Positions 9,464 to 18,308 are shown, counted from the first letter of the stretch. The stretch is 60,786 bases of DNA from Trichocoleus sp. (GCA_036702865.1 DATNQD010000002.1:1-60786), one strand, 5' to 3'. Program-made: numbers and translations. The notes: a model not told the origin generated them from the letters alone.

Positions 9464-9853
9464 GTGAAAGATTTGAGAAACTTCCCCCAGTATCCTGACT
9501 TTGCAACCCCTGTCGCAACCCGCTCGACATCTCATAATGTTGCTTTTTCGTCTCGTTCTCGTTCGTCTGGGCTATCTCGCTACGTTTCTCAGGCAGCTCC
9601 GGCTCAAGCGAAAGCGGTTGCTTTACCGATGCAGTGGTTTCACTCGACTCGAAATCTAGATTTTTGCCTGATTGCGCTTTGCTCTTGTCTGCTTGCCATT
9701 TTGTGTCATCAGGTTGTGGAGTTTACGCCTGCGGCTGTCGAAGATTCTGCCGTTTCTGCCTCTCCCACCACGAAGCCAGGGCAACAGCTTGATTTTCTGC
9801 TGAAGGCGGCTTTGCTGTCACACACGTCTCATCCCAAAATCGAGATTAAATAG
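9464..9853 (+). CDS. Small single-pass membrane protein, unknown function
   Basis: About 129 residues from the GTG at 9464; a TTG at 9443 gives seven more. A Ser/Arg-rich N-terminal half is followed by one hydrophobic segment (LIALCSCLLAILCHQVV) and a short polar tail. No domain is recognised. Composition and HIP1 sites match the surrounding core genome, so it may be a lineage-specific cyanobacterial protein. It converges with the trkA-like gene, with no obvious terminator between them. Confidence 0.45.
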   Translation: MKDLRNFPQYPDFATPVATRSTSHNVAFSSRSRSSGLSRYVSQAAPAQAKAVALPMQWFHSTRNLDFCLIALCSCLLAILCHQVVEFTPAAVEDSAVSASPTTKPGQQLDFLLKAALLSHTSHPKIEIK

Positions 9854-9888
9854 CGGCAAGCCCAATCGATCGCTTTTGTCCTCAGTTT

Positions 9889-10593
9889 CTAAACGGGAAG
9901 CTGATCGATTCCTTTATTCGCGCCGATAATCACCATCAGCCAGCCTTTTTCCAGGCGAGTCAGAGGGCTGGGGTTAATTTCAAACTTTCCGGCGCGGCAA
10001 ATCGCCAACAGATTTAGCCCATAGCGTTTCCGCAGATCAAGCTCCATGATGGTTTTGCCGTCAAACTCTGCCGGAGCCACGACTTCGACAATGCTGTTAT
10101 CGGGGTCAAGCTCAAACCGCTCTAAGATACTGGGGCGCGTCAGCGATCGAGCCAGCTCACAGCCCATCTCATGCTCTGGAAAAACAACGTGATCAGCTCC
10201 GACTCGTTTGAGTAGTTTGCCATGCACCTCAGAAGAAGCTTTGGCAACAACATGGGGCACACCACCTTCTTTCAAATTGAGCGTCGTGATGATGCTTTCC
10301 TGGACGTAGTTGCCGATCGCTACGATCACGGTGTCAAATTCCAGCAACCCAGCTTCCTTTAAAGCTCCCAGTTCCGTCGAGTCAATTTGAATCGCGTGAG
10401 ATGCAATTTCATCGGATAAAACTTGCGCTACTCGCCGCTCATCTGAGTCAACCCCAAGCACCTCGTAACCAAGATGGTGCAGCGTCATAGAAACGGCTCG
10501 CCCAAAACGGCCTAGCCCAATTACAGCAAACTGACGACTGCCGGGACGAAGGCTTCTAAAAAAACTGAGAGAAGACAGGGAAGACAGACTCAC
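9889..10593 (-). CDS. TrkA/KtrA-type potassium channel regulatory subunit
   Basis: 234 residues with an RCK_N Rossmann domain (VIGLGRFG near residue 25, GVDSDERRV at the ribose-binding strand end, then VIVAIGNY) and an RCK_C domain from about residue 145 (KTIMELDLRKRYGLNLLAI). It binds nucleotide and gates the membrane partner at the cytoplasmic face. The probable start is the GTG at 10593. It lies 110 bases downstream of the trkH/ktrB-like gene on the same strand, the usual pairing for K+ uptake. Cyanobacterial Ktr systems handle osmotic and salt stress (family knowledge). Confidence 0.93.
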   Translation of the reverse strand: MSLSSLSSLSFFRSLRPGSRQFAVIGLGRFGRAVSMTLHHLGYEVLGVDSDERRVAQVLSDEIASHAIQIDSTELGALKEAGLLEFDTVIVAIGNYVQESIITTLNLKEGGVPHVVAKASSEVHGKLLKRVGADHVVFPEHEMGCELARSLTRPSILERFELDPDNSIVEVVAPAEFDGKTIMELDLRKRYGLNLLAICRAGKFEINPSPLTRLEKGWLMVIIGANKGIDQLPV

Positions 10594-10702
10594 AGGAAGC
10601 TCTTAAATGCATTACTGCTTTCTAGAGTAGAACAGATATCTCTCAAACACTACCTTTAGCTTTTTTAATCATTAGGGTAATGTGCAGTCCTGTGCCAACT
10701 CC

Positions 10703-12079
10703 CTATCCCACCAGTAGGTTCTCTTCTGGATAGCGAATTGCAGTTGGTGTGGGGTCACCCAGGACAGCAGACATCAGCAAAAGAACGCCAACTCGTCCGA
10801 CATACATAGTGGCGATCAAGATGAGCTTACCAAAGGTTGAAATGCTGGCAGTAATTCCAGTCGATAACCCAACCGTAGCAAATGCAGAAACTGTTTCAAG
10901 CAGCACCCGAATAAAAACAATGTCTGGGTCAGAGATGGCGATTAGCGTTGTGGCAATAATGACAGTTAGAAGCGAGCCAAACACTACTGCGACTGCCTTC
11001 CGAATCAACAGGGGGGGAATCTCTCGCTGATAGCAGAGGACTTCTTCTTTGCCTTGCAAAATCGACTTCGTAACGCTGTAAAAAATGCGAAACGTTGTAG
11101 TTTTAATGCCACCGCCTGTACTACCCGGACCTGCGCCAATAAACATCAAGGCGATCGTTAGAAATAGTCCGGCATCGGTCATTTTGCCATAGTCGATCGA
11201 GTTAAACCCAGCAGTTCGAGGCACAACGGCTTGAAACCAGGCAAGCAAGAACTTTTCACCCAAATTAAAGCCACCAAAAGTTTCTGGATTGTCGTACTCG
11301 ATACCCAAAAAGGCGATCGTTCCTACAATTAACAGTACTACCGTTGTACTGGTAACAATCTTGAAGTTGAGTGAAAAGACAGTGCGTTTGCGGACCCCAG
11401 TCAGTCGATCGCGCAGCCAGGAATACATCTCATTAATCACTTGATAGCCGATTCCACCGAAGATAATCAGGGAAGGAATAATCAGGTTAATCGGGATAGA
11501 AGTGGCATAGCTGATGAAGTTGTCTGGAAACAGTCCAAATCCGGCATTGTTGAAGGCACTAACGCTGTGAAACACACCTAACCAGAGGGCACGATCAAAC
11601 CCATGTTGTGGCGTAAAAACCAGGATCATCAAGAATGCGCCCGTTAGCTCGAAAATTAGTGTCACCGCAATAATGGACTTAACCAGCTGCACTACACCGG
11701 AAAGACCAGGGCGATCGAGCGATTGCTGAATTGCTAGGCGTTCTCGCAAGCCAAATCGCCGTCCTATTAGCAGCAGCAAAAATGTTGTTGCTGTCATGTA
11801 GCCCAGCCCCCCGACCTGAACCAGCAGCATGATAAAAAACTGCCCCCAGAACGAGAAGTAGGTTCCAGTATCCACCACCACCAGACCTGTTACACAAACC
11901 GCTGAAGTCGATGTAAACAGAGCTGTGATAAACCCTCCCCAGGTTCCATCTGCGATCGACAGGGGCAGCATCAAAAGCAGCGTGCCGATCAGGATAACTG
12001 CGATAAATCCCATGCAGATGGTACGGGAGACTGTGATGTATTTGGCGAAGAACTTTTGGATGGGAGAGGGGGTCGGCAT
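10703..12079 (-). CDS. TrkH/KtrB-type potassium transporter membrane subunit
   Basis: 458 residues with the fourfold M1-P-M2 organisation of TrkH/KtrB. The first selectivity-filter segment is TSTSAVCVTGLVVVDT, another is FHSVSAFNNAGFGLF, then VPRTAGFNSIDY, and the last is LLETVSAFATVGLSTG. The GPGSTGGGIKT motif of the gating loop is present. It moves K+ (with Na+ in Ktr systems) across the plasma membrane with the TrkA-like protein encoded just downstream. The ATG at 12079 is a clear start. Length is normal for KtrB. Confidence 0.95.
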   Translation of the reverse strand: MPTPSPIQKFFAKYITVSRTICMGFIAVILIGTLLLMLPLSIADGTWGGFITALFTSTSAVCVTGLVVVDTGTYFSFWGQFFIMLLVQVGGLGYMTATTFLLLLIGRRFGLRERLAIQQSLDRPGLSGVVQLVKSIIAVTLIFELTGAFLMILVFTPQHGFDRALWLGVFHSVSAFNNAGFGLFPDNFISYATSIPINLIIPSLIIFGGIGYQVINEMYSWLRDRLTGVRKRTVFSLNFKIVTSTTVVLLIVGTIAFLGIEYDNPETFGGFNLGEKFLLAWFQAVVPRTAGFNSIDYGKMTDAGLFLTIALMFIGAGPGSTGGGIKTTTFRIFYSVTKSILQGKEEVLCYQREIPPLLIRKAVAVVFGSLLTVIIATTLIAISDPDIVFIRVLLETVSAFATVGLSTGITASISTFGKLILIATMYVGRVGVLLLMSAVLGDPTPTAIRYPEENLLVG

Positions 12080-12175
12080 TTGGTAATGGGTTATGGGTCA
12101 CGAGTAATGAATTATCCTTCCTGTGCCTCATTCGGTGAACCTGATAAGCCACTGCCACCGAACTCTTCACTCATC

Positions 12176-12685
12176 TCATCTACCAGGTAGGAAACCCGGC
12201 GGAGCTTTGAAATCCAGCAGGAGCACATCGCGGTATCGATCGCTCAAGTTCCAGGCTTGATGTTCAGAGGTGTCGTCGAAGACCATGCATTTGCCTTCTT
12301 TCCAAGCACGGACTTCGTGAGCAACGCGAAGCGCACATTTTTCTGGAACATCTAGCCCCATGTGACAGCGAAGCACGCCGCTCGGTCTGCCAGAGTGGGG
12401 GACGATATGGGCACCCGGAGCCAAGCGCGAAAAGCCTGCCGTGATCATGCCAGGGATCTGTTTGACCAGACGAGCAGTTTCAGGGCAGAGAGCACAGTTG
12501 AGGTCAATTTTGACGCCGACGAAATAAAGCCCAAAAACATCCCATCCGGTGCGGCGATCGAGCAAATAACGTTCGGGGTAGGGGATGAAGTGCTGCGGGG
12601 TCAGTTGGTTTAGCTCTTGCTGGATAGTTTTCCAGTTGGCTTCGAGCAAATGGACAAATTCAAATTGGTGAGCGTCGTAGTACAT
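12176..12685 (-). CDS. Aspartyl/asparaginyl beta-hydroxylase-like Fe(II)/2-oxoglutarate dioxygenase
   Basis: About 169 residues from the ATG at 12685; a GTG at 12709 would add eight. The core has HIVPHSGRPSGVLRCHMGL and, about 40 residues later, HQAWNLSDRYRDVLLLDF, giving the histidine ligands and a 2-oxoglutarate-binding arginine of the Asp_Arg_Hydrox family. The substrate in bacteria is generally unknown. It lies about 100 bases upstream of the trkH/ktrB-like gene on the same strand and might be co-transcribed, but a functional link is not evident. Confidence 0.85.
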   Translation of the reverse strand: MYYDAHQFEFVHLLEANWKTIQQELNQLTPQHFIPYPERYLLDRRTGWDVFGLYFVGVKIDLNCALCPETARLVKQIPGMITAGFSRLAPGAHIVPHSGRPSGVLRCHMGLDVPEKCALRVAHEVRAWKEGKCMVFDDTSEHQAWNLSDRYRDVLLLDFKAPPGFLPGR

Positions 12686-12750
12686 AGTTGATGGGGGAAG
12701 GGGGATCACGAGGGGATTGAATGCGATTGGCTGTGGTTGAACTGCTTTTC

Positions 12751-12785
12751 GCCCCCTAAATCCCCCAATGTTGGGGGACTTTGAA
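12751..12785. repeat. Dispersed CCCCCTAAATCCCCCA-type hairpin repeat, copy 1
   Basis: The core TCCCCCAATGTTGGGGGA (12761-12778) is a perfect 8-bp stem with a TG loop, preceded by CCCCCTAAA and followed by CTTTGAA. A diverged copy lies at 41904-41938. Sequences of this type are scattered between genes in many filamentous cyanobacteria. It may serve as a transcription-stopping hairpin for the small minus-strand gene at 12797, but there is no T-run. Confidence 0.7.
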
Positions 12786-12796
12786 TTTTACTTGCC

Positions 12797-13015
12797 TTAT
12801 TCTTCGTCGGGGAGGATGGGTCGCCAGAGGATTAAGCCAATCACAAAGCGAACTCGGTTGCGCCAGCTGCGAATGCGGCTCGACATTTTGAGGACGAACT
12901 GGACATAGCCCACACCTTGTTTGATATCGCCCCAGAGGGTTTGCTTGTCGTCGGGCGATCGGGGCGGCGGGGGAACAGTTCCCGGTTCGTAAATCCACTC
13001 GTCGGAGGATGTCAT
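12797..13015 (-). CDS. Small hypothetical protein
   Basis: 72 residues with an acidic/proline N-terminus (YEPGTVPPPPRSP) and a C-terminal half rich in Arg and hydrophobic residues (SWRNRVRFVIGLILWRPILPD) that could be a membrane-proximal amphipathic helix. The ATG at 13015 is plausible. No family is recognised. An overlapping 97-codon frame in another register looks like a shadow. It is divergent from the tocopherol methyltransferase gene, about 70 bases away. Confidence 0.5.
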   Translation of the reverse strand: MTSSDEWIYEPGTVPPPPRSPDDKQTLWGDIKQGVGYVQFVLKMSSRIRSWRNRVRFVIGLILWRPILPDEE

Positions 13016-13085
13016 AAGCGAAACGCTCGTAGTCTTCTAAACTTAGCAACAGATACCAGAATCTCTATCCCCTGTGCAACCGCCT

Positions 13086-13943
13086 ATGACTTTTACGCTA
13101 CAGCAGCAAATTCAGCAATTCTATGATGCCTCTTCCGGTCTGTGGGAGCAGATCTGGGGAGAACATATGCATCACGGTTACTATGGCGCAACCGGACAAG
13201 AGCGCAAGGAGCGGCGACAGGCACAAATTGATTTGATTGAAGAATTGCTGCGGTGGGCAAAGGTAGAACAACCAACTCAAATTCTCGATGTGGGCTGCGG
13301 CATCGGTGGCAGTTCGCTGTATTTAGCAGCTAAATATCACGCTGCGGCAACGGGAATTACGCTCAGTCCGGTGCAGGCAAATCGATCGATCGATCGGGCA
13401 AAAGCAGCTGGATTGGGCGATCGAACAACATTTTTGGTTGCTGATGCGCTGGCGATGCCGTTCCCAGATAACTCCTTTGATTTTGTCTGGTCATTGGAGA
13501 GCGGCGAACATATGCCCGACAAACAAAAGTTTTTGCAGGAATGCTATCGCGTCCTCAAACCGGGCGGACTGTTTCTGATGGCAACCTGGTGTCACCGTCC
13601 GATCGAGACTCAGCCACTCACGGCAGATGAGCGCAACCATCTGGAGCAGATTTATCGGGTTTATTGCTTGCCACATGTGATCTCGCTGCCAGAATATGAG
13701 TCGATCGCCCGATCGCTCGGACTTCAAAACCTTCAGACGGCAGATTGGTCACAGGCAGTCGCGCCTTTTTGGAATGTGGTCATTGATTCTGCCTTTAGCT
13801 TTGAGGCAATTCTTGGATTACTCCAGTCGGGCTGGACGACGATTCAGGCGGCTCTGTCGCTGGGGCTGATGCAGCGTGGCTATGAGCGAGGGCTGGTGCG
13901 GTTTGGCTTGCTCTCTGGCACAAAACCCGAATTTCCATCCTGA
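13086..13943 (+). CDS. Gamma-tocopherol methyltransferase (SAM-dependent)
   Basis: 285 residues from the ATG at 13086; a GTG at 13074 adds four. The sequence FYDASSGLWEQIWGEHMHHG followed by a SAM-binding ILDVGCGIGGSS loop (about residue 70), SLESGEHMPDK and RVLKPGG is typical of cyanobacterial gamma-tocopherol methyltransferases. These convert gamma- to alpha-tocopherol. The next gene encodes homogentisate phytyltransferase, which supports the role; the close relatives MPBQ methyltransferases are the main alternative. It contains clusters of CGATCG. About 77 bases with an inverted repeat separate it from the downstream gene. Confidence 0.85.
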   Translation: MTFTLQQQIQQFYDASSGLWEQIWGEHMHHGYYGATGQERKERRQAQIDLIEELLRWAKVEQPTQILDVGCGIGGSSLYLAAKYHAAATGITLSPVQANRSIDRAKAAGLGDRTTFLVADALAMPFPDNSFDFVWSLESGEHMPDKQKFLQECYRVLKPGGLFLMATWCHRPIETQPLTADERNHLEQIYRVYCLPHVISLPEYESIARSLGLQNLQTADWSQAVAPFWNVVIDSAFSFEAILGLLQSGWTTIQAALSLGLMQRGYERGLVRFGLLSGTKPEFPS

Positions 13944-13954
13944 GAATGTTTTTC

Positions 13955-13993
13955 TTGTACGGATCGTAAAATTCTGGCTGGAATTCCGTACAA
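13955..13993. other. Inverted repeat between the two tocopherol genes
   Basis: TTGTACGGA (13955-13963) and TCCGTACAA (13985-13993) are perfect 9-base inverted repeats around a 21-base loop that itself contains ATTC/GAAT. It could be a hairpin in a shared transcript or an operator for the downstream gene. No T-run follows, so a simple intrinsic terminator is less likely. Confidence 0.5.
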
Positions 13994-14020
13994 TCAAGCG
14001 GGAAACTCTACACCGCCCTT

Positions 14021-14980
14021 ATGAGCCAAATTTCGCCCCCGCGCCCTTCTGAGTCCAACCTGGTTCAACGTCGCCTACCCTGGCTTTACGCCTTCTGGAA
14101 GTTCTCTCGTCCGCATACCATTATTGGTACGAGTCTGAGCGTTTTTGCGCTGTTTTTGATTGCGCTATCGCAGTTGAGCGGGGCTTCGGTTCAAGGCTTC
14201 AGTGGATTCCTAATCCTGATCGGCGCATGGATTACTTGCCTTTGCGGCAATGTGTACATCGTGGGTCTGAATCAGTTAGAGGATGTGGCGATCGATCGGA
14301 TCAACAAACCGCATCTGCCGCTGGCTTCAGGAGAGTTTTCCCGGCGGGAGGCTCAGGCGATCGTTCTGACAACGGGGATTCTGGCTCTGGCACTTGCGGC
14401 GGTTCAGGGCGGGTTTCTCATGGCAACAGTTTGGCTCAGCTTGCTGATTGGCACTGCCTATTCGCTGCCTCCTATCCGGCTGAAGCGGTTTCCCTTCTGG
14501 GCATCGCTCTGTATTTTTTCGGTGCGCGGGGCGATCGTCAATCTGGGCTTATACCTGCACTTCAATCAACGGTTGGGCGGATTGTCTCAGATTCCGGCTC
14601 CGGTTTGGGCACTGACGCTGTTTATTCTGGTCTTCACCTTCGCGATTGCCATCTTTAAAGATATTCCTGACCTGGAAGGCGATCGACGTTATCACATCAG
14701 CACCTTTACTGTGCGACTCGGACAAAAGGCAGTCTTTAATTTGGCCCGCTGGGTTTTGAGCGTCTGTTATGGGGGCATGATTGTCGCGGCTCCCCGATTG
14801 CCGCATGTGAACCAATCGTTCCTGATTCTGACTCATGCAGCGGGGCTACTGGTGCTCTGGTGGCTAAGCCAGCGGATAGATTTGCGCGATCAGCAGTCGA
14901 TCGCTCGGTTCTATCAGTTCATCTGGAAGCTGTTCTTCTTGGAATATTTGATTTTTCCGGTGGCTTGCCTGCTGCATTAG
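14021..14980 (+). CDS. hpt: Homogentisate phytyltransferase (tocopherol biosynthesis)
   Basis: 319 residues, a UbiA-family membrane prenyltransferase with about eight or nine helices. The first prenyl-diphosphate motif is NQLEDVAIDRINKPHLP and the second is KDIPDLEGDRRY, both with their Mg2+-binding aspartates. It joins homogentisate with phytyl diphosphate in the first committed step of tocopherol synthesis at the thylakoid or plasma membrane. The sequence RPHTIIGTSLSV near the N-terminus is characteristic. The ATG at 14021 fits. It follows gamma-tocopherol methyltransferase on the same strand. Confidence 0.93.
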   Translation: MSQISPPRPSESNLVQRRLPWLYAFWKFSRPHTIIGTSLSVFALFLIALSQLSGASVQGFSGFLILIGAWITCLCGNVYIVGLNQLEDVAIDRINKPHLPLASGEFSRREAQAIVLTTGILALALAAVQGGFLMATVWLSLLIGTAYSLPPIRLKRFPFWASLCIFSVRGAIVNLGLYLHFNQRLGGLSQIPAPVWALTLFILVFTFAIAIFKDIPDLEGDRRYHISTFTVRLGQKAVFNLARWVLSVCYGGMIVAAPRLPHVNQSFLILTHAAGLLVLWWLSQRIDLRDQQSIARFYQFIWKLFFLEYLIFPVACLLH

Positions 14981-15061
14981 GTTGCTTTGCATAAGCAGGT
15001 GGAAAGTCGGGTGTCAGGGTAGAGTGAGGAGTGGGCTGAAAAAGATTTTTGGGCAAAAGCA

Positions 15062-15817
15062 ATGTCCGATCGCGTTGGGAAGGTGTATCTGGTTGGGTCT
15101 GGAATCGGGGCGATCGATTATCTCACTGTGCGGGCATCGCGCTTGCTGAGTCAGGCAGAAGTCGTGGTTTATGATGCGCTGGTGGATGAGGAATTATTTG
15201 GACTGCTCCCGTCGGATTGCTTGAGGCTGAACGTGGGCAAACGAGGCGGCGAACCCAGTACACCCCAGGCAAAAATTAATCAGTTGCTGGTGGAGCATTG
15301 TCGGCAGGGGAAGCAGGTGGTGCGGCTCAAGAGCGGTGATCCGTTTATTTTTGGGCGATCGGCGGCAGAGATTCAAACCTTGATTGAAGCAGGTTGCCTC
15401 TTTGAAGTGGTTCCGGGAATTTCGTCGGCATTGGCGGCTCCGCTGCTGGCAGATATTCCGCTTACTGATCCAGTTCTCAGTCGCAGCTTTGCTGTGGTCA
15501 CGGCTCACGAACCGGATGCACTGAACTGGGAAGCACTGGCACAGCTCGAAACTTTGGTGATTTTGATGGGAGCTAGACAACTGCCAGAAATCATCGAACA
15601 GCTACAGATGCATGGACGGTCTTCGCGGACTCCGATCGCGATTGTTCGTTGGGCAGGACAACCAGAGCAGCAAATTTGGACAGGAACGCTGGAAACGATT
15701 GTGCGACAAACCGATCGCCAGCCACTTTCGCCTGCGGTGATCATCATTGGAGAAGTTGTCGGGCTGCGCCCCTATCTTCAATTTCCCTCTTCCATGCACA
15801 ATAAAGGTAATCCGTGA
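15062..15817 (+). CDS. cobA: Uroporphyrinogen-III C-methyltransferase
   Basis: 251 residues of the SAM-dependent tetrapyrrole methyltransferase fold: YLVGSGIGAIDYLTVRA at the start, then VVYDALVDEEL, VRLKSGDPFIFGR and VVPGISSALAAPLL. It makes precorrin-2 from uroporphyrinogen III for siroheme and cobalamin. It is the short single-domain form, not a CysG fusion. hemD starts 12 bases downstream and coaE follows, so the three are likely one operon. Confidence 0.93.
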   Translation: MSDRVGKVYLVGSGIGAIDYLTVRASRLLSQAEVVVYDALVDEELFGLLPSDCLRLNVGKRGGEPSTPQAKINQLLVEHCRQGKQVVRLKSGDPFIFGRSAAEIQTLIEAGCLFEVVPGISSALAAPLLADIPLTDPVLSRSFAVVTAHEPDALNWEALAQLETLVILMGARQLPEIIEQLQMHGRSSRTPIAIVRWAGQPEQQIWTGTLETIVRQTDRQPLSPAVIIIGEVVGLRPYLQFPSSMHNKGNP

Positions 15818-15829
15818 TCTTACTGAACC

Positions 15830-16693
15830 GTGTCTGAACCAAGTTCCTCCCCGCAACCCCTCCCTCTTTCTGGCAAAACGATTTTAATTACTCGCGCCGC
15901 CGGACAGTCCAGCCAGTTTAAATTCCTTTTAGAGCAGCAAGGGGCACTTGTCCTCGAAATGCCTGCGATCGAAATTACGCCGCCCTCTTGTTGGGATGCG
16001 CTAGATGAAGCGATCGAAAAAATTCAAGAATTCAATTGGCTGATCCTGACTTCTACAAACGGTGTCGATTATTTCTTCGATCGGTTTGCCATGAGCGGTA
16101 AATCAGTAGGAGCCCTGGCAGGCATCAAAATTGCAGTCGTGGGACAAAAGACTGCGGCGTTGCTGCAAAAAAGAGGCATTCAGCCTGATTTTATTCCGCC
16201 CAACTTTGTCGCAGATTCTCTGATTGAACATTTTCCTGATCGAGAACGGTTAGCCAATCTAAAAATTCTGTTTCCCAGAGTCGAGACAGGTGGACGAGAT
16301 GTGTTGGTCAGCCACCTGAAGAACCTTGGCGGTCAGATTGTCGAAGTCCCTGCTTATGAATCTGCTTGTGTCCAATCGATCGAACCAGAAGTTGCTGCGG
16401 CTCTCCTCGAAAACAAAATTGATGTTATTACCTTCGCCAGTTCTAAAACAGTGCGCTGCTTTCACCAACTGGTACAAGGACTAAAAGGAGCGGATACAGA
16501 GCGTTTATCCCTGTCTCCTGCTTCCCAACCACCAATTCCTGATTCTCACACTTGCCTTGCTTCGATTGGGCCGCAAACCACGATCGCTTGTCAAAAGTTC
16601 TTTGGACGAGTTGACATCGAGGCAGCAGAGTACACTTTCGAGGGATTAACGCAGGCGATCGTTCACTGGGTTCGTGGGGGGAGCAATTCCTGA
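15830..16693 (+). CDS. hemD: Uroporphyrinogen-III synthase
   Basis: 287 residues with the bilobed HemD fold: ILITRAAGQSSQFKFLLEQQGA at the N-terminus, LILTSTNGVDYFF, IAVVGQKTAALL, FPRVETGGRDVL, and ITFASSKTVRCF in the second lobe. It cyclises hydroxymethylbilane with D-ring inversion, providing the substrate for the cobA product encoded upstream. The start is a GTG at 15830. About 30 residues near 225-255 look like a lineage-specific insert. Sequence identity within this family is always low, so the call rests on several short motifs and on its neighbour. Confidence 0.88.
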   Translation: MSEPSSSPQPLPLSGKTILITRAAGQSSQFKFLLEQQGALVLEMPAIEITPPSCWDALDEAIEKIQEFNWLILTSTNGVDYFFDRFAMSGKSVGALAGIKIAVVGQKTAALLQKRGIQPDFIPPNFVADSLIEHFPDRERLANLKILFPRVETGGRDVLVSHLKNLGGQIVEVPAYESACVQSIEPEVAAALLENKIDVITFASSKTVRCFHQLVQGLKGADTERLSLSPASQPPIPDSHTCLASIGPQTTIACQKFFGRVDIEAAEYTFEGLTQAIVHWVRGGSNS

Positions 16694-16702
16694 TCCAAAT
16701 CT

Positions 16703-17356
16703 ATGACTGACCGGACAGAAGATTCTCAATCAGGGGCATTTCAAGGTTCTAACTCACCTCGGCGGATTATCGGCATCACTGGGGGCGTGGGCATGGGCAA
16801 GACAACCGTTTCTAACTACCTCACCACCCAGTATCAAATTCCGGTTCTCGATGCAGATCTTTATGCAAGAGACGCCGTTGAACCCGGCTCACAGGTCTTA
16901 GAGAAAATCGTAGAACGCTATGGCTCCAGTATTTTGATTACCGAACAGCTCGATCGCCAGCGACTCGGAGAAATTGTTTTTAACAGCAGCGCAGAACGGC
17001 TCTGGCTGGAACAGCAGATTCATCCTTATGTGCGCGATCGGATGCAGCGCGATTTGTCTGCCCTGCCGGGGAAAACCTACCCGATCGTTGTGCTGGTGAT
17101 TCCACTGCTGTTTGAAGCTCGGATGACGGACTTAGTCAATGAAATTTGGGTCGTGCGATCGGCAACAGATCAGCAGCAACAGCGACTCCAAGACCGCGAT
17201 CGGCTGAATTTTGAACAGATCCAAGCCCGGATTAACAGCCAAATGGCGATCGAGAGAAAGGTACAGCAGGCAGATGTCGTGCTGGATAACTCCCACAGCC
17301 TGGAGGATCTGTATCAGCAGGTCGATCGTGCCTTGCAGCTTGAAATTATGCCTTAG
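16703..17356 (+). CDS. coaE: Dephospho-CoA kinase
   Basis: 217 residues. After a nonconserved N-terminus of about 20 residues comes IIGITGGVGMGKTT (P-loop), then PVLDADLYARDAVEPGS, HPYVRDRM, VVLVIPLLFEARMTDLVNEIWVV and QLQDRDRL-type lid residues. It catalyses the last step of coenzyme A synthesis. It begins 9 bases after hemD. Its last 11 bases overlap the end of the convergent membrane-protein gene. Confidence 0.94.
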   Translation: MTDRTEDSQSGAFQGSNSPRRIIGITGGVGMGKTTVSNYLTTQYQIPVLDADLYARDAVEPGSQVLEKIVERYGSSILITEQLDRQRLGEIVFNSSAERLWLEQQIHPYVRDRMQRDLSALPGKTYPIVVLVIPLLFEARMTDLVNEIWVVRSATDQQQQRLQDRDRLNFEQIQARINSQMAIERKVQQADVVLDNSHSLEDLYQQVDRALQLEIMP

Positions 17357-18017
17357 CAGGCTGAGAAGCCAGGGCTTGGCTAGTTTCCTGAATGGGGGGC
17401 CGCAGCGTAATGTAAGCTAATGCGCCCAGCAGGGGAATCAAGGTGACTGCCCAGTAAATCCGCTGGTCTTGCAGTCCCCGTCTTGCCATGTCATCGGGCA
17501 GCAGCACCGGAAACAGCAGACAGAGTGAGCAAAAATCGAGGCTCATCACATGAATGAAGCGGCTCGTTTGCCATTGGTAAGCAAAATTGCTCCAGTCTCC
17601 AGCCGTAATGCCATAAACCAGTAAGCCGATCGTTCCCAGTGCAACCAGTCCGCCCGTGATTCGAGAATCAAGGATTTTGAGCAGCCAGTTCTTCTGTCCT
17701 GCAAATGTTGGATTTGGCTGACGCAGAGCCAGATAAGGAATTAAGGCAAAGGCGCCGACTCCAAAAGAACCCGCTGCAAACAGCCATGCTGGAATCTTTT
17801 GTCCACGTCCATCCAGAAACAGAACGCAGCTATAGAGCAACGGCAGTACACCCATGATGTTAAACAGGGCAATGACTGCCGGATTAATGCCATCCCACTG
17901 ACCCGTAGAGAGATTTTGAATCAGCGTTAGCGTATCAGGTTGGTTGGGTGGTGCGAACAGAAAAGCATAGGCAACGAAGCCTGCCCACAAAAGCCATAGG
18001 GCAATTTTTTGCATCAT
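17346..18017 (-). CDS. Multi-pass membrane protein, paralogue of the 22426-23091 product
   Basis: About 223 residues from the ATG at 18017. There are roughly six hydrophobic helices and conserved blocks LWLLW...FAPP, LIPYLALR, DWS, FIHVMSLDFC and DDMARRGLQD. The same blocks occur in the same order in the product of 22426-23091, so the two are paralogues. I know similar proteins only as cyanobacterial and plant-plastid-type hypotheticals and assign no function. The 3' end overlaps coaE tail to tail by 11 bases. Confidence 0.8.
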   Translation of the reverse strand: MMQKIALWLLWAGFVAYAFLFAPPNQPDTLTLIQNLSTGQWDGINPAVIALFNIMGVLPLLYSCVLFLDGRGQKIPAWLFAAGSFGVGAFALIPYLALRQPNPTFAGQKNWLLKILDSRITGGLVALGTIGLLVYGITAGDWSNFAYQWQTSRFIHVMSLDFCSLCLLFPVLLPDDMARRGLQDQRIYWAVTLIPLLGALAYITLRPPIQETSQALASQPAKA

Positions 18018-18110
18018 CTTCAAGACATGAGACGTCGGGAGATTGGGAAATGGCGTGAGTTTTACAATGACCCATCGTCAGCTACCCACTCCCGATTATG
18101 CAACGAATCC

Positions 18111-18308
18111 CTAAAGCAAGCCCTTTGCCTTGAGATATAACTCGACGGCTTCTCGAATTAGCTGCTGTCGGTTGTTTTGCTGCCTCAAAACGGCGTCAAT
18201 TTTTGCTGGAAAGCGAACCCCGATCGCATCACCTAGCGGTTGATCGCCATATTTGGGTTTCTGTTGGGCTAAAAAAGCAGGAGTTTGAGTTGGGTGAGGA
18301 TTTGCCAT
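18111..18308 (-). CDS. Small ribbon-helix-helix-like protein
   Basis: 65 residues. The C-terminal half (IGVRFPAKIDAVLRQQNNRQQLIREAVELYLKAKGLL) has the pattern of a beta strand and two helices found in CopG/Arc-type DNA-binding proteins. DNA binding is inferred. The ATG at 18308 is clear. No toxin-like partner is adjacent, so it is more likely a stand-alone protein than an antitoxin. Similar short proteins are common in cyanobacteria. Confidence 0.65.
   Translation of the reverse strand: MANPHPTQTPAFLAQQKPKYGDQPLGDAIGVRFPAKIDAVLRQQNNRQQLIREAVELYLKAKGLL

Noticed and set aside
11679-12170. 163-codon minus-strand frame
   Set aside because: Another register of the trkH/ktrB-like gene; the real protein covers it.
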